The notes: a model not told the origin generated them from the sequence alone. 64,000 nucleotides of DNA from Cristatella mucedo (GCA_009760855.2 WPIO01000004.1:2057501-2121500); one strand, 5' to 3'. Numbered from the stretch's first letter, positions 34,955-47,593 are shown. Numbers and translations: made by a program.

Positions 34955-35715
34955 TGCTCTTTGAATAGGTTCGTTGTGCGACCGTCACCATGTGCTCGGA
35001 ATTTCGTTGTCCTCTTTGACAACAGCCTAAACTGTAAAATTTTCTTTAAGAAGACTGCTTCCACAGCTATCCACGACGTCCGATCCCTATCAAAGATAAG
35101 GAACTGTTTTCTACGGTATCTTACAAAATATTTAGCTAGCGCGTTAGTTCTGTCTCGGCTACATTATTGCAATTCCCTTTTGGCTTCTGGGCTACCAAAA
35201 AAAGCCACTAGGCCACTGCAGCTGGGGTAAATGAGGCTGTAAGGCTACTTTGAAAATATCGGAGGTATGACCGCGTATCTCCTTTGCTTCAAGAGCTTGG
35301 ACGGCTGCCAGTTGGTCAAAGGATACAGAGCAAAGTTCTTACGCTGACCCACAAGACGGGCCGCGGCTTGACTCCTTTGCACCTAGCTGAACTGCTGCAT
35401 CAGTTTCAGCCTGTTCGCGCCCTCAGATCCTGTGTGGAACAATAAATCAGTAGCTAAATTCCTTCGCTTAAAGACCGTTGGCGACAGAAGTTTTAGCTCT
35501 GCAGGTCCTAGACTGTGGAACTCGCTTCCATAATTCTTACTGCTCTCCTGCTGCCGACTATGGCGCATCTTTTCCAGCCGTACTGAGCTGTTACTTCAAT
35601 GTCAATCACTACCTCAACTCCTCTCATGACTCTGCTACGCTTTTCACTTTCACTTTGTTGCGTGAAATGAAGTCTGTTAGCTACCAAATACTTAACGAAA
35701 GCGGATGGTACGATG
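34955..35715 (+). mobile_element. LINE family 2, C-terminal reverse-transcriptase fragment
   Basis: The frame reads KIRNCFLRYLTKYLASALVL then SRLHYCNSLLASGLPKKATR. In other frames it continues as KYRRYDRVSPLLQELGRLPV, LTHKTGRGLTPLHLAELLHQ and FQPVRALRS. These are the C-terminal blocks of a CR1/L2-like LINE, clearly different from family 1. Matching pieces lie at 48128 and 50565, and the downstream part (35523-35715) matches 36545-36720. Several frameshifts mark a pseudogene. Confidence 0.8.
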
Positions 35716-36354
35716 CTTAGCCTAGTGCGGTAGTAGATCTGATAGGTAGACTGAAGCCAAAGAATGAAGGAGCCTAAAAGTGAGTGACACAACCTTGAAG
35801 TCGATGCGTTGCTTGACTGGGACCCAGTGCAGGTCAGCGAGAAGTGGTGAGATGTGGCAACTACGACGCTCACAACAGACAAGCGTAGCTGCAGAGTTTT
35901 GCACCAGCTGCAATCGCCTGATCGTACATGCTGATAGGCCAGTAAGCAGTGAGTTGCCGAAGTCGAGACGGGATGTCACGAATGCATGGACCAACTTAGA
36001 CGTGGTATCCTTATCTAAACAAGCCCGAATTTTAGCAATTTTATGGAGCTGAAAATAGGCAGATTTGACTGTGGAGCTGATATGGTCGTCTAACGAGAGG
36101 TCGGTTTGGAATATGAAACCTAGATTTTGAGCTGATTCATCTGGAGATATGCTGGCCTAGCCAATTTTGAGAGTCAGCCTTTCCAATCTCTGGATCACAC
36201 TGGGTTTGCCCATAACTAGTAAGTTAGTTTTATCATCGTTTAGCTTTAGAAAATTTGCTGCCATCCATGTGCGGATGTCATCAATGCATGCAGCAAGTGA
36301 GTTGAGAGAATTTGAGGTGCTCGAAGGCTGGGAGGGATCAAAGCAATGGCACAA
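35716..36354 (-). mobile_element. LINE family 1 fragment lacking its 3' tail
   Basis: The minus strand matches 33655-34310 closely over the ORF blocks from LDFGNSLLTGLSACTIRRLQ to CFDPSQPSS. A TAG lies in the SISPDES region (near 36158). The fragment lacks the 3' tail that a normal LINE insertion keeps. Instead it joins family 2 sequence at about 35715. At the other end it stops abruptly after the TTTGATCC block at 36354. Confidence 0.85.
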
Positions 36355-36544
36355 TAACGTTTAAGTTTAGAGTTTAAGCATTGAGTAGTATGGAAGTAGC
36401 TGCTAAGAGATGCCTACAAATAATGTGCCACAGTAAGCAGAAAGAGAATTGATGTAGTTGATTTAACTTTACAGGTGAGTTTTGGACGATAATACTGGCA
36501 GAATAAAAGCTTCTGTCACCATCGCTTTGTATGTGTTTACATGG

Positions 36545-36825
36545 ATTGCAATTGCCAACTACTCTCCTGCTGCCGACTCTGGCTCATCCTTTCCAGCGGT
36601 CCTGAGCTGCTACTTCCATGCTGCTCACTACCTCAACTGCTCCCCTGACTCTACTATGCTTCCCACTTTCTCTTTTTTGCGTGAGACGAAGTCTGTTGGC
36701 TACCGAATACGTACCGAAAGCCGCTTAGGCTGTGAGTGCGCTATAAAAAAACTTTCCTGCGTAACACCCACATGGTCTTTATGACTTTGCGGAGTTACAG
36801 ACGGAGCTACATTACATTACATCCA
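36545..36825 (+). mobile_element. LINE family 2 3' end with ATTAC tail
   Basis: The segment has CTCTCCTGCTGCCGACTCTG, GAGACGAAGTCTGTTGGCTA, AAAGCCGCTTAGGCTGTGAG and CCCACATGGTCTTTATGAC, and ends in TACATTACATTACATCC. The pentameric end matches the one at about 48212-48235, which defines the family 2 terminus. Confidence 0.75.
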
Positions 36826-36937
36826 CCTGGTAAGCGACGACTGGACTGTGGCCATCATTTATGATCCTGCTCGAAAACAACAGCAACCAAGCCCTCGAGG
36901 AGGCGGCGAAGCAAATCGTGGCACATGCCCAGCAATC

Positions 36938-37085
36938 ATGTCGGGGTGGTTCGGCCCAGTGGTTAAGGTGCTCTCACCCAGACCAAGGTCTGGCCGAGGT
37001 CATGAGCTCGAGCACCGTGGCATATGCGAATGTAGAATAAGTTCGCTTAGGGCCTATAAAAATGAACTATATTTTTATGAACGTT
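36938..37085 (+). mobile_element. SINE family A
   Basis: The head is GTGGTTCGGCCCAGTGGTTA with AGGTCATGAGCTCGAGC, then GAATAAGTTCGCTTAGGGCC and TATAAAAATGAACTATATTT. It is more diverged than the copy at 51205. Confidence 0.78.
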
Positions 37086-37089
37086 TTGT

Positions 37090-38998
37090 GCTGACACGAC
37101 GGTAATGAACAGCAGTCGAACTGCTCTTTGCTCTAGGGTCTCGCTATCCAGGAAATTACAGACTATTCCTACTCCTCATGCACTATTGAGCAATTTCAGG
37201 CTCGTACAGAATCCGTGCGTCAGTTGCACTATTACAGTCAATGCTGCCGCACGAAAAAAAATGATATTCGCATGAAGTTGACCTTGCCATAGTACGGCAA
37301 AACACCGTAGATCCAGGGAAGCAGGCAGTGTCGCCGTACTCGGTTTTTAAACATCGTGGATAACCATTAGAAAAATTCAAAACCTAGCAGCAGCTATGAT
37401 TGTGACATACGGCGACATGAGTTATTTTCAGAGTGCCATAATAGAAACAAGCCTTAATAAAGTTAATTTACATCTTCCTGTATAATAAAACTATGTTAAA
37501 CAGCTTTTGTGTGTGGATACCACGAGTTACTTTTTAATTGGTAGCATCAAGATGATAACAATGGCTTATTATATATTAATATTATATATAAATATTCCTT
37601 AAGAACTTTAGTCTTGCGACAATTGCACATAGTAACTTGAAATGAAATTCCATTTCTGATAAGAAACGTCACAAACGTCACATCTGTATTAGCACATGGT
37701 GCAAAATGGTGCGCATTAAGTTGGAAATATTAGAAAATGAATCACAATTGACTAATATTTACTCTACAAATGTCAATTACTTACCCAAACAACCACTCTA
37801 AAGACTCGGCAAAGAAGTGTATTTTCTTTATTTGCTGCTGCACTGAAAATCAGTTTTTTTTCCTGTTTGTTATCCCCAAATACAGTCTCTGTGGTGGTTT
37901 CGATATACCGTCTTTGGTTAGGACGCCCAAAGTTCGGGAAGTCTTGATTTATTCTGCTGTGAGTTATCTTTTATGTTCGCTTTGACTTTTCCTCGGTGAC
38001 TTTAAATGGGGTGAAATCTGAGAAACAATAGGCATCAGCTTCCAGCCACTAACTTTATTAGATCCGATACCAGCGCTTCATTGCTCGTGCAGCAATGAAT
38101 CACATTAACGGGAAATTCCCAAGCCGCTTTCTCCATCCTGTTCGCCATTTTGGTCAAGTCATAATCCTATAGTCTTCTTTGCATGCGATAAGACCGAAAT
38201 TACAGCTTCGGCTTTTACATTTGACCCAAAAAAGACTCGATCTCTTTCAAAGTATCAGTGCTACGTAGTAAGCGGCAGGTGAAGCTGGTGTGGCGAAGAT
38301 CATTTAAAGGTCGGCGGTTGCTTCGCTATGAATGAGTACTATAGGTTAGCTTCTTCAGTGAGGAAGCCCTCTATAGGTCGTTTTAGATTCAACCACGTTC
38401 AAGTGGCTTCAAGCTCAATCCCTTCATGTGTCAATATAAGGTCTAGTAATTTATGCCGTCGCCTGGGAGAGCTCTGATCACAGCCTTAAAGATCGATCGA
38501 TAATCGCTAGACAGGTGTACTACTACGCTTGTGAATAACGACGTCTGAGCTAGGTCAGCGTACAGAGATCGTATCGGTTGCTTCATTAGAAATGAACATA
38601 CGAGACAGCAACTAGCTTACATACTTGTACAGAGGCATCTCTCTAAGGTGGTCATGATTTATAGTCGTATTTCCTAATGAGGCGAGAATCCGTCGAGTGG
38701 CTTTGTTAGAGCATGACAACCACATGTAGCTCATCCTTGCAGGCCTGATTAGGCGATAAAGGCCAATCGTGACTGACTCGGTCAAAGGTACGCGGGTAAC
38801 TCCAAGGTTTTAAGCCCCAAGAATTCCTAGAAAAGAAGCATGTTTTAAAGCAGTGTAAAATTCAATGCCTTGATATTACAGCCTTAAAGGATCGGGCTCT
38901 GATTTTAAAATCTAAACTGCTTATAAATAAGCCATGATTGCATGGCCCTAGGATCAGTTAAGCATTCAGTTTTGTAAACAGCTTCATTTTTATACAAA
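37090..38998. other. No gene seen
   Basis: About 1.9 kb of mixed sequence with frequent stops in all frames. No repeat family, exon or RNA gene is recognised. Confidence 0.45.
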
Positions 38999-38999
38999 T

Positions 39000-39030
39000 A
39001 GACACACACACACACAAACAAACACACAAA

Positions 39031-39101
<71 letters not shown>
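39000..39101. repeat. (CA)n-(TA)n microsatellite
   Basis: CACACA with CAAA interruptions passes into a pure CA run and then ten or so TA dinucleotides. Confidence 0.95.
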
Positions 39102-39554
39102 TTGAACCACCCGCCGGCTATGGATAGTACCTGCATAACATGTATCCCCCTGGAGGACTTATCTAAAGATGCATCAACTTCACTCAGCCTTCCCAGCGTA
39201 GTGGTGAACCTTTCTTTTTATCAGCCTGAGCTTGGCGTGCTAACCTGGGCATCGTGAAATGCATATTGCTAACCAGCGGCTCGAGCTAACAGTGGCCCGA
39301 GTGTCTTACATTGAGCTAGATTATGCTGGCCTACGTACTATGTTTGCTTTTACATACTGTCTACGCATGAAATCACGCTTTTTATGTGCGATTGTTTTTT
39401 TTATTTTACAGCAGTGGGCATTGACCTACCCGGGCATAAATTTAGTTATCTTAGGACACTATTCCATTGAATTATCATTATAATTACTACATTATCTCCA
39501 TTTCGTAAACAGTTGAGTATCTCTATCAGGGCCAATGAGCTTACAATAAAACAA
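39102..39554. other. No gene seen
   Basis: One 74-codon frame (39259-39483 plus) has no motif or splice support. Confidence 0.35.
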
Positions 39555-39842
39555 TAATAAAAACAGTACGTTTTATAATGCCCTCAGAGAACTGAATCTC
39601 TCTCTCTCTAGGCACTTTACCGAGGCTGTATTTACAGTATTACCAAATATTGGCTGGTAAAATCCGCAAGCAGCAGGCACACCAACTAGCAGGCACGAGC
39701 AATTAAGCAGGTACGTGCCCACGAAGGACGAATCACAAAGACCCACCAAATGCTGTAATACTATGGTGCGTTTTAAGTTTCTTATAAATGTCGTAATGTC
39801 AGGCGATGCTTTGATCTGAGTTGGTAGTTCGTTTAAAACAGA
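39555..39842 (-). mobile_element. LINE family 1 3' end, diverged
   Basis: On the minus strand it runs from the SLPTQIKASPDITTF-type block (near 39790) to GGGCATTATAAAACG and an ATT tail, with AGAGAGAGAGATTCAGTTCT marking the hairpin. A middle part of the tail is replaced by unrelated sequence near 39640-39700. Confidence 0.7.
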
Positions 39843-39849
39843 AAAATTG

Positions 39850-40022
39850 AAATCCTAGCTTATTAAACAGCCTCTTTTTGCGCAGCGACAGAATAGCCTT
39901 TACGGCTATCACCACCGCTTGCAGTGGCAAAAAAAGATCGCCCACCACAGGAATCGAACCCACGATATCGGGACCGAGGTCGTTAAAGCAACCGCATTAC
40001 CTTCTGTGCCATCACGGCTCAC
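39850..40022 (-). mobile_element. SINE family B
   Basis: The minus strand reads GAGCCGTGATGGCACAGAAG, GATATCGTGGGTTCGATTCC, GCCACTGCAAGCGGTGG and AGCCGTAAAGGCTATTCTG. It is close to the copy at 23022-23196 over its whole length. It abuts the LINE tail at 39842. Confidence 0.82.
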
Positions 40023-40692
40023 AGTTCAATTCCTTGCGAGCAAAGGAACTAAAGACACGTTCTCCAACTTATTGAGTATCGGCTTACCGATTTTTGGTAA
40101 AAGTTTGAAAGTAACAAACATTCTCAACAGGGCAGCTTGAGCACACCTAAGTAAAGTTAACCCCTGCTGAGTTACGGGTTACGAGTTTTTGGGTCGTAAA
40201 AAGTTGGAGCAGGAGTGTTTGAGGTTTAATGTACGGCTCAATAATGGTCTACGCTCAATACTACTATGTTAAAAAGGTCATGAAAGCCGTCTGGATTCAA
40301 CCTGTAGGCTACTGATAATCGACTAGAGAATAAATAGTTGATTTAGAGAAGCTTTCTAATATCGCCGCTAAAAAAAGTTACTTGCATAAGGTACGTTATG
40401 AACGTGTATCAAGCGATCGCTCTGGAGTTTCCTGTGAGCTTGCCCAGCGTGCTGCTGCGACCAGTATCATTAGTTTTCGTCCGCCGATTAAAAGACTCTC
40501 CAAATGTCTGCCTTTCATTCCCCACTTGCATCTGGAGAGAAGAAGCTAAACTAGTTTTACCTCTTTACGAATTTGTGGTAAAGGTCATAAATTTCAGGGA
40601 CCAGTTCCAGCACTTGGCTGCCTCACATCGCTGGCCCAATTAAGTTTAGGCCTTACAGCTGGTTGTCAAAGGGAAATGCTAGTTTGGAGTTG
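40023..40692. other. No gene seen
   Basis: Mixed sequence; an 81-codon frame at 40398-40643 has no recognisable feature. Confidence 0.4.
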
Positions 40693-41368
40693 TTACTTAC
40701 TGGCCTACCAGCATGTGCGATCAGGCGATTGCAGCTGGTGCAAAACTCTGCAGCTAGGCTTGTCTGTCGTGAGCGTTGCAGTTGCCACATTACACCGCTT
40801 CTTGCCGACTCGCACTGGCTACCAGACAAGCAGCGGATTGACTTCAAGGTTTTGTCGCTCACTTTTAGGTCACTTCATTCTGTGGCTCGGGCCTATCTCT
40901 TAGATCTACTCCCCACCGGGCCAAGCTTCGTACCACCTGCTTCTCGGAATCCAACAGTCTACCAATACATCGTACAAACCTCAAATCCTTTGGAGACCGT
41001 GCATTTAGTTCGTATGCTCCCAAAGCCTGGAACTCCCTCCCGACTTGTGTCAGAACATCCCCTGACTTGACCACATTTAAAAAAACTTAAAAACACACCT
41101 ATTTAGGACAGCATTTAGTGGGTCATTGTGATTCGTCCTTCATGTGCTTATGCGTGCTGACACTGTGCGTGCTGCCACTAATCACATTTGCATGCTGACC
41201 CTGTGCATATCACCCCTAACCATGTTATTCATTTTGTTTGTTTATCAAGCGTGATATTACTCACCATTCATTTGCATTTCACTTTGCAGCAAATGTAAAG
41301 CACCTAGAAAAAGATATAGTTCTCTGAGGCGCTTTATCAAGTGCATTATTATTATTAATAATATTATT
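40693..41368 (+). mobile_element. LINE family 1, 5'-truncated 3' half
   Basis: It starts at LLTGLPACAIRRLQLVQNSA and runs through CHITPLLADSHWLPDKQRID, LTFRSLHSVARAYLLDLLP, then a frameshift and the 3' tail with the hairpin and ATT repeats at about 41345-41368. It is relatively well preserved. Confidence 0.9.
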
Positions 41369-42880
41369 GTAAGCATTTTGTCCTTTCGGATATTGAGATC
41401 TACGAAAAAATAATCCAATTGCAAGAGCCACGATTTGGAAAGGAACCTAACGCAGACAGTTTATGTAAGAATATTTAGACCAGTTAAGCAGATTGGTAAA
41501 CTACTAAGCTAACGTGAGCTTTACTCAGACATTGGAGCGTGACACCGTCCAGCAAATACTTTAGCTGAAAGTCACTTGCAGTCGTCGCTCCTACCCAGTC
41601 TATTCTTTAAGAGCAATGCAGAACTAGTCTCTAGAGAAAAATATTGCGCCAGGAGTAGACTTAAACTGTCTACTTCAATCAAATGCATCCTTTGTATAAC
41701 GGCGGAATAGACTAACGGGAAATGTCAAGAAAATACTAATAAAATCAGTCCAAAATTGATTGAACATTTATGTGTGGTACCTTTTGCAAGACAAATATCT
41801 TAGAAATGGGATTAAAAGTAATGACGACTTCCACATTATTGAACACTTATGATTATGCTTGCCAACTCTAAACCGGATGTAAAGCCGAATCAACATTCTA
41901 AAAATAAAAACTTGACAATATCGAAAGCCTGTGAGGTTTACGTTACACCTTGTAGAACCTTGGTAGATCGAGGTGAATAAGCATAGGTGGCTGAATTAAA
42001 TTCTTGTGACTTTTAAACATTTTCATATTTAAAGTAGCTACATGCACTGCAGGTTCCACAGCTCGTCTACTAGTTTAGACGAGCTGTGGAACCTGCCCAG
42101 CTTGGTGGGCACAGCTTGGCTGGCTAATGGCGACGCAGCTTTAACCAAATCGGTAAGCGTTTTGATTTATAAGCGTGTAATTTCTTAATCCCCAGGTCAA
42201 ATTATAAAAAAATGTGCTTTAAACTGGTCCGAACTGTCTTCGTTTCCCAGTAAGATTGTTGCTAGAACTTTGATTTTGGAAGATAATACTTCCATGAACA
42301 AGAAGTTCTAGTAGAGCTTCACAGTCTAATCAACAGACATAGTTCGTAGAAAGTCATCTACGCACGATTAAATTCATTTCCTCTGCCTTAATGTTCCATA
42401 TTCTTGCGAGGTGTATCTACGACTAAACACGTTTCATTTTTTTTTCCGTTTCAATTTCTTTTTTTTCTTTTCCTTCCTGAGCCCGAGCAATATAAGCAGG
42501 AGCTTTTAATATTAGTTATCGCTCCCTTCGAGTTCACATTATTAACTGATTTGTTGTCGTTATCATCAATCGTTTTTTTAATTCTCGAAGCTACTTAGTC
42601 TTCACAACAATATCGGCTAAGCTGTCTGTGGGTGACGTTGTGCCCATTCTTAGTTGGCACTGAGACTAAGCCAATTGCTGCTTGCTGACTATCGTTGAGT
42701 TGGTTACAGTCGAAATGCATTGGGAACGAGTTTTTTATGGGCCGCAATCGTAGCTCACAGCTTCTTTGTCGTTTTACATACGCTAGCTTGTTTGCTCTTA
42801 CTAGGTAAAATATTGGCGTTCTATTTATAATAGTCTGTACCCGTAAAAATTGGCTTTAATTGAGGCGTTCGTAGTGCTTC
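41369..42880. other. No gene seen; contains a perfect inverted repeat
   Basis: Apart from the hairpin at 42049-42095, this stretch shows only short frames and AT-rich sequence. Confidence 0.4.
42049..42095. repeat. Perfect 21-bp inverted repeat, 6-nt loop
   Basis: GCAGGTTCCACAGCTCGTC and two further bases (42049-42069) pair without mismatch to 42075-42095, allowing for the base at the loop edge; the centre is CTAGTT-like. The stem is GC-rich and stable. It could be a small palindromic element, a foldback remnant or a structured RNA signal. Nothing nearby explains it. Confidence 0.85.
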
Positions 42881-42883
42881 AAT

Positions 42884-43442
42884 AGCTCGTAGGCTTCTCC
42901 TTCCGTCTCTTCCTGTCGCATAGTTTGTAGGATGCGACATTTCAGTTGAGTCGTGGATTGGCGAGCTTAACTACCGCTAGCCCTTCATTGCAGTGAAAGG
43001 TCAGCGGCCCACGAAACGGGCGATAACGATAAGTTCTATATAGAAATTTTACCTGCGAAAAATCACAGAAGACTTCGAGTTTATCGTGGAAGGGTGGCCT
43101 CAGAGACCTCCCTGACCACCTGCTGCCAAAACCCGCCCGACTAAACGATTTTCTTGATTCCTCCCAACCGTCTAGAACGCCGCTTTCTCTCGGCTACCTT
43201 GCCGCATGAATCGAAAACATCATCACATGGATTGCAGCAAACTTTTTTACGTTAATTATTACGATGCTACCAACTTACTGGTAATGAGAAAACCGATGGT
43301 GACTAAGAAGTTTAAAAACCGAATACTCAAAATCAGCTCTGTCTGTTAAATCTGCACGAAATCTAGGTATTTTCTTTCTAAATTGATCTTTCATCATACG
43401 ATCACGTCGGGTCCACATTACAGTCTGCCTAATCCCAGCTAC
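42884..43442 (+). repeat. Copy 1 of a 550-bp dispersed repeat (LINE-related)
   Basis: It runs from AGTGCTTCAATAGCTCGTAG to the TTTCTTTCTAAATTGATCTT block and matches 47594-48137 in the same orientation with scattered differences. The last 200 bp resemble LINE family 1 (the ACCAACTTACTGGTAATGAG block equals TNLLVMGK, then the ILKISS and SARNLGIFF blocks). The first 330 bp match no family 1 copy in the window. Confidence 0.85.
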
Positions 43443-43494
43443 ATGACGGCGGTAAAATTCGGGACCGCTTAGACTGGGATAATTCACCTAAATT

Positions 43495-44030
43495 GATCCA
43501 TTTTGACATTTCGTCCTGAGTTCTGCAACTTACTGCTTGCTGGACTACCGGCATCAGTGCAATCGGGAGTTCACAGCTGCAGCCAGGCTTCTCTGGCAAT
43601 AGCATCGCAATTGCAACATCTCACAACTTCTGGCTTACCTGCACTAGCATCTGGACAAGCCAGGCATCAACTTATAGGTTCCACTGCTCTTTCAAGGTTC
43701 CACTGCTCTTCACTTTTAGGTCCGTTTGCTCTTTGGCTCAAGCCCACCAATGAGAGCTACTGCTCAATTAGACTCAGCATCTCACCGCCAGCTTTTCTGA
43801 ATTTAATTGTTAACCTAAAACTCCGACGAACGTCAAATCCTTAGGAGATTGTGCCTTTAGTTCTCATTCTCCAAAAGCCTGGAACTCACTATCGATAGGC
43901 GTCGCGACCTCTCTGGGTTTACGACGTTTAAAAAAGAAGCAAAACGCAGATATGTATCACACAATTTAGGAGGTCCATTCGATTCTTCTTGTATGTGCTT
44001 ATCCTGCTGACACTGTGCATGATGATACTG
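43495..44030 (+). mobile_element. LINE family 1-related fragment, old
   Basis: Blocks for LTACWTTG, ARLLW-like and LHWLPVKQRI-like segments can be traced in shifting frames, then GGAGATTGTGCCTTTAGTTC and AAAAGCCTGGAACTCACT, equivalent to KSFGDRAFSSYAPKAWNSL. It is a decayed continuation of the RT-derived part at 43300-43440. Confidence 0.65.
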
Positions 44031-44245
44031 ACCTGAGAAAAATCACTGGGGGAGTCTCTTTATGCATGTTTCCAGATGTTTCCAGATATTTCCAGATGCA
44101 TTTACACTAAGAATTTTGGTACGCCAGGCCAGATTATGCAGCTTTCCACTACAATCATTACAATGCATTCTTTGACTTCCAGATTCGGGCGGCAGTGAAG
44201 TGAGGTCACAGCGCTATGAAAGAAAGCTGCTGTAATGCCTTTTCT

Positions 44246-44345
44246 GCCATGTGATACAACCAAACAAAAAATTAGTGCGCCTATGGGTTAACTAAACTAA
44301 ACATTAGTGCCATGTGATACAACCAAACAAAAAATTAGCGTTCGC
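44246..44345. repeat. 63-bp tandem duplication
   Basis: The block GCCATGTGATACAACCAAAC plus AAAAAATTAG recurs 63 bp later (44246 and 44309), followed by near-matching GCGCCTATG / GTTCGCCTATG. Confidence 0.85.
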
Positions 44346-44371
44346 CTATGCGTTGTTAGTTAGGAATGCTA

Positions 44372-47305
44372 TAGCACACGTTGTGACAAGACCCCCTTGC
44401 CCACTCACTCAATCCTTACTCAGTTCCCATAAGTTCTTACTTTCTGTCAAAATGCTAAGGCTCTGTGAGCCACATACGGTTTAATACAGTTCTTCCACTT
44501 CAATGACTCCCTGCTTCTTCTTTTTAGACGTCGATGTTTATGTGTCCAACACCTTGTCCGACTGATATTTACAGCTATTTCTATGCAATGCTACTGCTCA
44601 ATTAACAGTCCCTATTTGCTCTGATTGATGTTCACATCTTTGCTTACCATAGATGCAGCAGCTATCTCAAAGAAACGAGGAATAGCCTGTCCTCTGAGTA
44701 GCGAGCTGACTGCAAGGACGAGCCCAGATTGGATAGGCGATGACACCTGGTGAATGACACCGAGTCACCAACCGGAATGAGCCGAGACGTCGCGACAGGG
44801 TTGATTCTGCTGATGTGATCGTAACTTACCATGCCATTTCATTTACTCGTAGAAGCAATAGTGTTATTAATATGAACTATGCAGCTTATCCACGCTTTCA
44901 GGAAATCCATGTGTAAAGTCAGTGCACGTGGTGACAGAAGCCGAAAGTGAGTACCAGACATTCTAAACCAGTGTAAGTCCAGAAAAGTCATTTTTGACTG
45001 CAAGGTAGTCTACCTGCTTTGAAGCCTATTTTTTGTCGTGCTAGTGTATATCGAGCAGAATAATACTGCTGTACTCAATAGCTCTAAAGTGTGACCAGCG
45101 ATAAACTTTGAACGTCCTTTCGAACGCACGACCAGAGTTTTGCCTTGCAATATCAAATTATTGGCTTTTACTATGCGTTTCCTCGGTTCACATAGTCCAT
45201 TAATAACCTCGTTTTACATAAATGAATAAAAACTTCAGACTTTTCAGGAGCTGTAGCTTGAGCGCCGCTGCAGCTCCAGTCTGATTTGTTTAAATGAAAT
45301 GGCGTTTCAGTGTATTTCAGCCAACATTAAGCTTTATTTGATGTAGCGCTTGATCAGCTGCGTTCAAATTTAGTAATAACAATAAATAGAACGGAGAGTT
45401 CGTATAGCCCTATGAGATAGCTAAATCTGTTGGCAGTGGGGGTAGAACTCTTTGCAAAAGAATTGCGATCCAGAGGTCGAGGAAATGCTGATCTGATGCC
45501 TAGACGAGCATTCAAAACAATCAATTATCCTTCTTAGGTCAGCATCCAACGACAAAAAAGAAGACACTTGTTAGTTAGTAGGTTAGTACAATCTCCAATT
45601 AAAATAACTCATGGAATCGTTAACATTTTCGCGAACAACGAACGGTGGAACGAAGCACACGAGTTCAACAAGAAGGCCAACAAAGCTGAAAGGAGTAGAC
45701 TGTCTGTTGCAAAGACTGCAACGCTTCAGAGCCAAAGCAAGTGGTGACGGAAGCCACGAACTATTTTCCGATTTTCGTTGCATATGAGTAAAGGCTCAAT
45801 CGCCCAATGGTTTCAATGTAGTTGTAGGCAGGGCGAGAAGACTACATTCTGTGGTGCTGGTGGGATGAGAGCACCGACCAGCAGTAATGAAGTCTTACAG
45901 TTGACTTGCTTGAGTCCAAGCCAGTACGGGCGGATGTCGACACATTTGCTGGGAATCAAATCAGCTGAGCAAAACCTGCTAAGGAAATCAGCTGGGTGCA
46001 AGAATCTTAGGGATTCCCCTTCGGCTGGTTTCCAGTTTCGTATGGGGTTTCTTGCATACCAATTAGTGGGTCAGGTCACTACGGCTCTCCATCAGTGCAT
46101 AGAGACGGATCGGTGGGCCGCCCTAATCGAACGACCACCTGGAGCCAAGCGACAGCTGCTAACCCCATCTCAGCCAGTAAATGTGTGCTAATAAAATTGC
46201 CACATGTAATGGTTGATTAGGGCGTCGTTTCGAGCGATCGCTGCTTTCACCAGTGGACTTAAATATGGATCTTAGGAATAGGTCAACCTAACAAGAACCT
46301 TATACAGCCTAAGCAGATCATATCCGCGATAGGTCTCATACGGCAGGCCGGCAATCCAGGGTACAGCCGGGCGGCTCACCGGCATTCGCCAATACAAATA
46401 TCCAACTAATAACGACATAAATGAGAACTTGAAATCACCTAAATTTCCTTGAAAAGAAATGAATCAACATTTTTCAGACTGGCTTCAAGTAAACGACGCG
46501 CTAGTTCCATCCAAGTCACCACGCTAACCGGCCGCCAAACAAAGGACTACTCGCTGCCGTCGCCTCATGCGTTATGGCGGCTACAGGAACTGGATCAGCT
46601 GTCCCAGGATTCATGCGGTGCCGTTATAATGGACTCCTTAGTTACGGTGGCCCCGGGAGCAGTAAATTCTCAATACATTATCCCCAATGTTCGTCTACTG
46701 GCCGAATGACAGTCACTTCCGGTTTGAGATCTGATGTAAACATACTAATGTTAGCAGGTTTCTGCCAAGTAAATAAGGAGTGGGCCTTGAAATGCCGTTT
46801 GCCGCCGGTTGCTATGGGCGGGTTGGGGAAGCAGAGACGGGACTAGACACCCTGCCGATAGGGGGTTTACTCTTTTATCATCTTGTTGTACTACCAGTCT
46901 GACGTTTGATCTCGAGGGGCGTGTCATTTCCGGAAATGTTTTACGTTTTATCATTTCCCAGTTATTTTTTGAGGGTCCACCAGAAAACCGCAGTTCCGGC
47001 TCAGTTATTTTTCACATTCAATGGCAACTCATAAAGTGCGTGATGAGGTGATCCCAGTATCGCGTGACTGGAGCGGCTATTCGTCATCACTTCTATGAGT
47101 CATTAGGGGTGAGCTGAGTCGTTAGCCTACGTCCGGCTCTCCTATCGCCACTCGGGTCGTGGACTCTGCTTGAGGGCAGGGCAGTGGGATGGCAGTATCC
47201 CGCCCACAGTAAGCCCTGCCTACTAAGCCTACTGCCGGCTTAGCACTATACAGCGATCTGGGCGGAGAAGTGAATCTTACCTCTAATTTTTATCTTCTCG
47301 TTCTA
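44372..47305. other. No gene identified; one long open frame
   Basis: The plus-strand frame 45778-46191 (137 codons) is the longest in this stretch. It starts MHMSKGSIAQWFQCSC and has no recognised domain or splice context; a 66-codon frame lies on the other strand. AATAAA occurs at 46190, just after its stop. It could be a transposon ORF remnant or chance. Nothing else is supported. Confidence 0.3.
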
Positions 47306-47545
47306 TTCTTAATACTTTTCTAATAATAAATATAATTGTAATTACAATTGTAATTATATATTTAGTTATTTAAATATATAATTGAACTCTGACATATTTT
47401 ATTACATATTATATTGTATGCATTATATTATTTAAGTATGTAATTATATTATTTAAATATTTTGTATCACATTATTATATTTAATTGTATTAATATATAA
47501 TTATTGTAATGATTTATTATTTAATTAAAATTAAGCACACATTTC
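47306..47545. repeat. AT-rich low-complexity stretch
   Basis: Over 80 percent A+T by eye, with TAATTGTAAT and TATTTAAATAT words and no clear period. Confidence 0.7.
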
Positions 47546-47593
47546 TTTTTATCTTGTCTTTCTATTTTTAATCTTGTCTTCAGTGAGGCTTCA

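Noticed and set aside
45778-46191. 137-codon open frame as a gene
   Set aside because: No family, no splice context and no biased codon pattern; kept only as a note.
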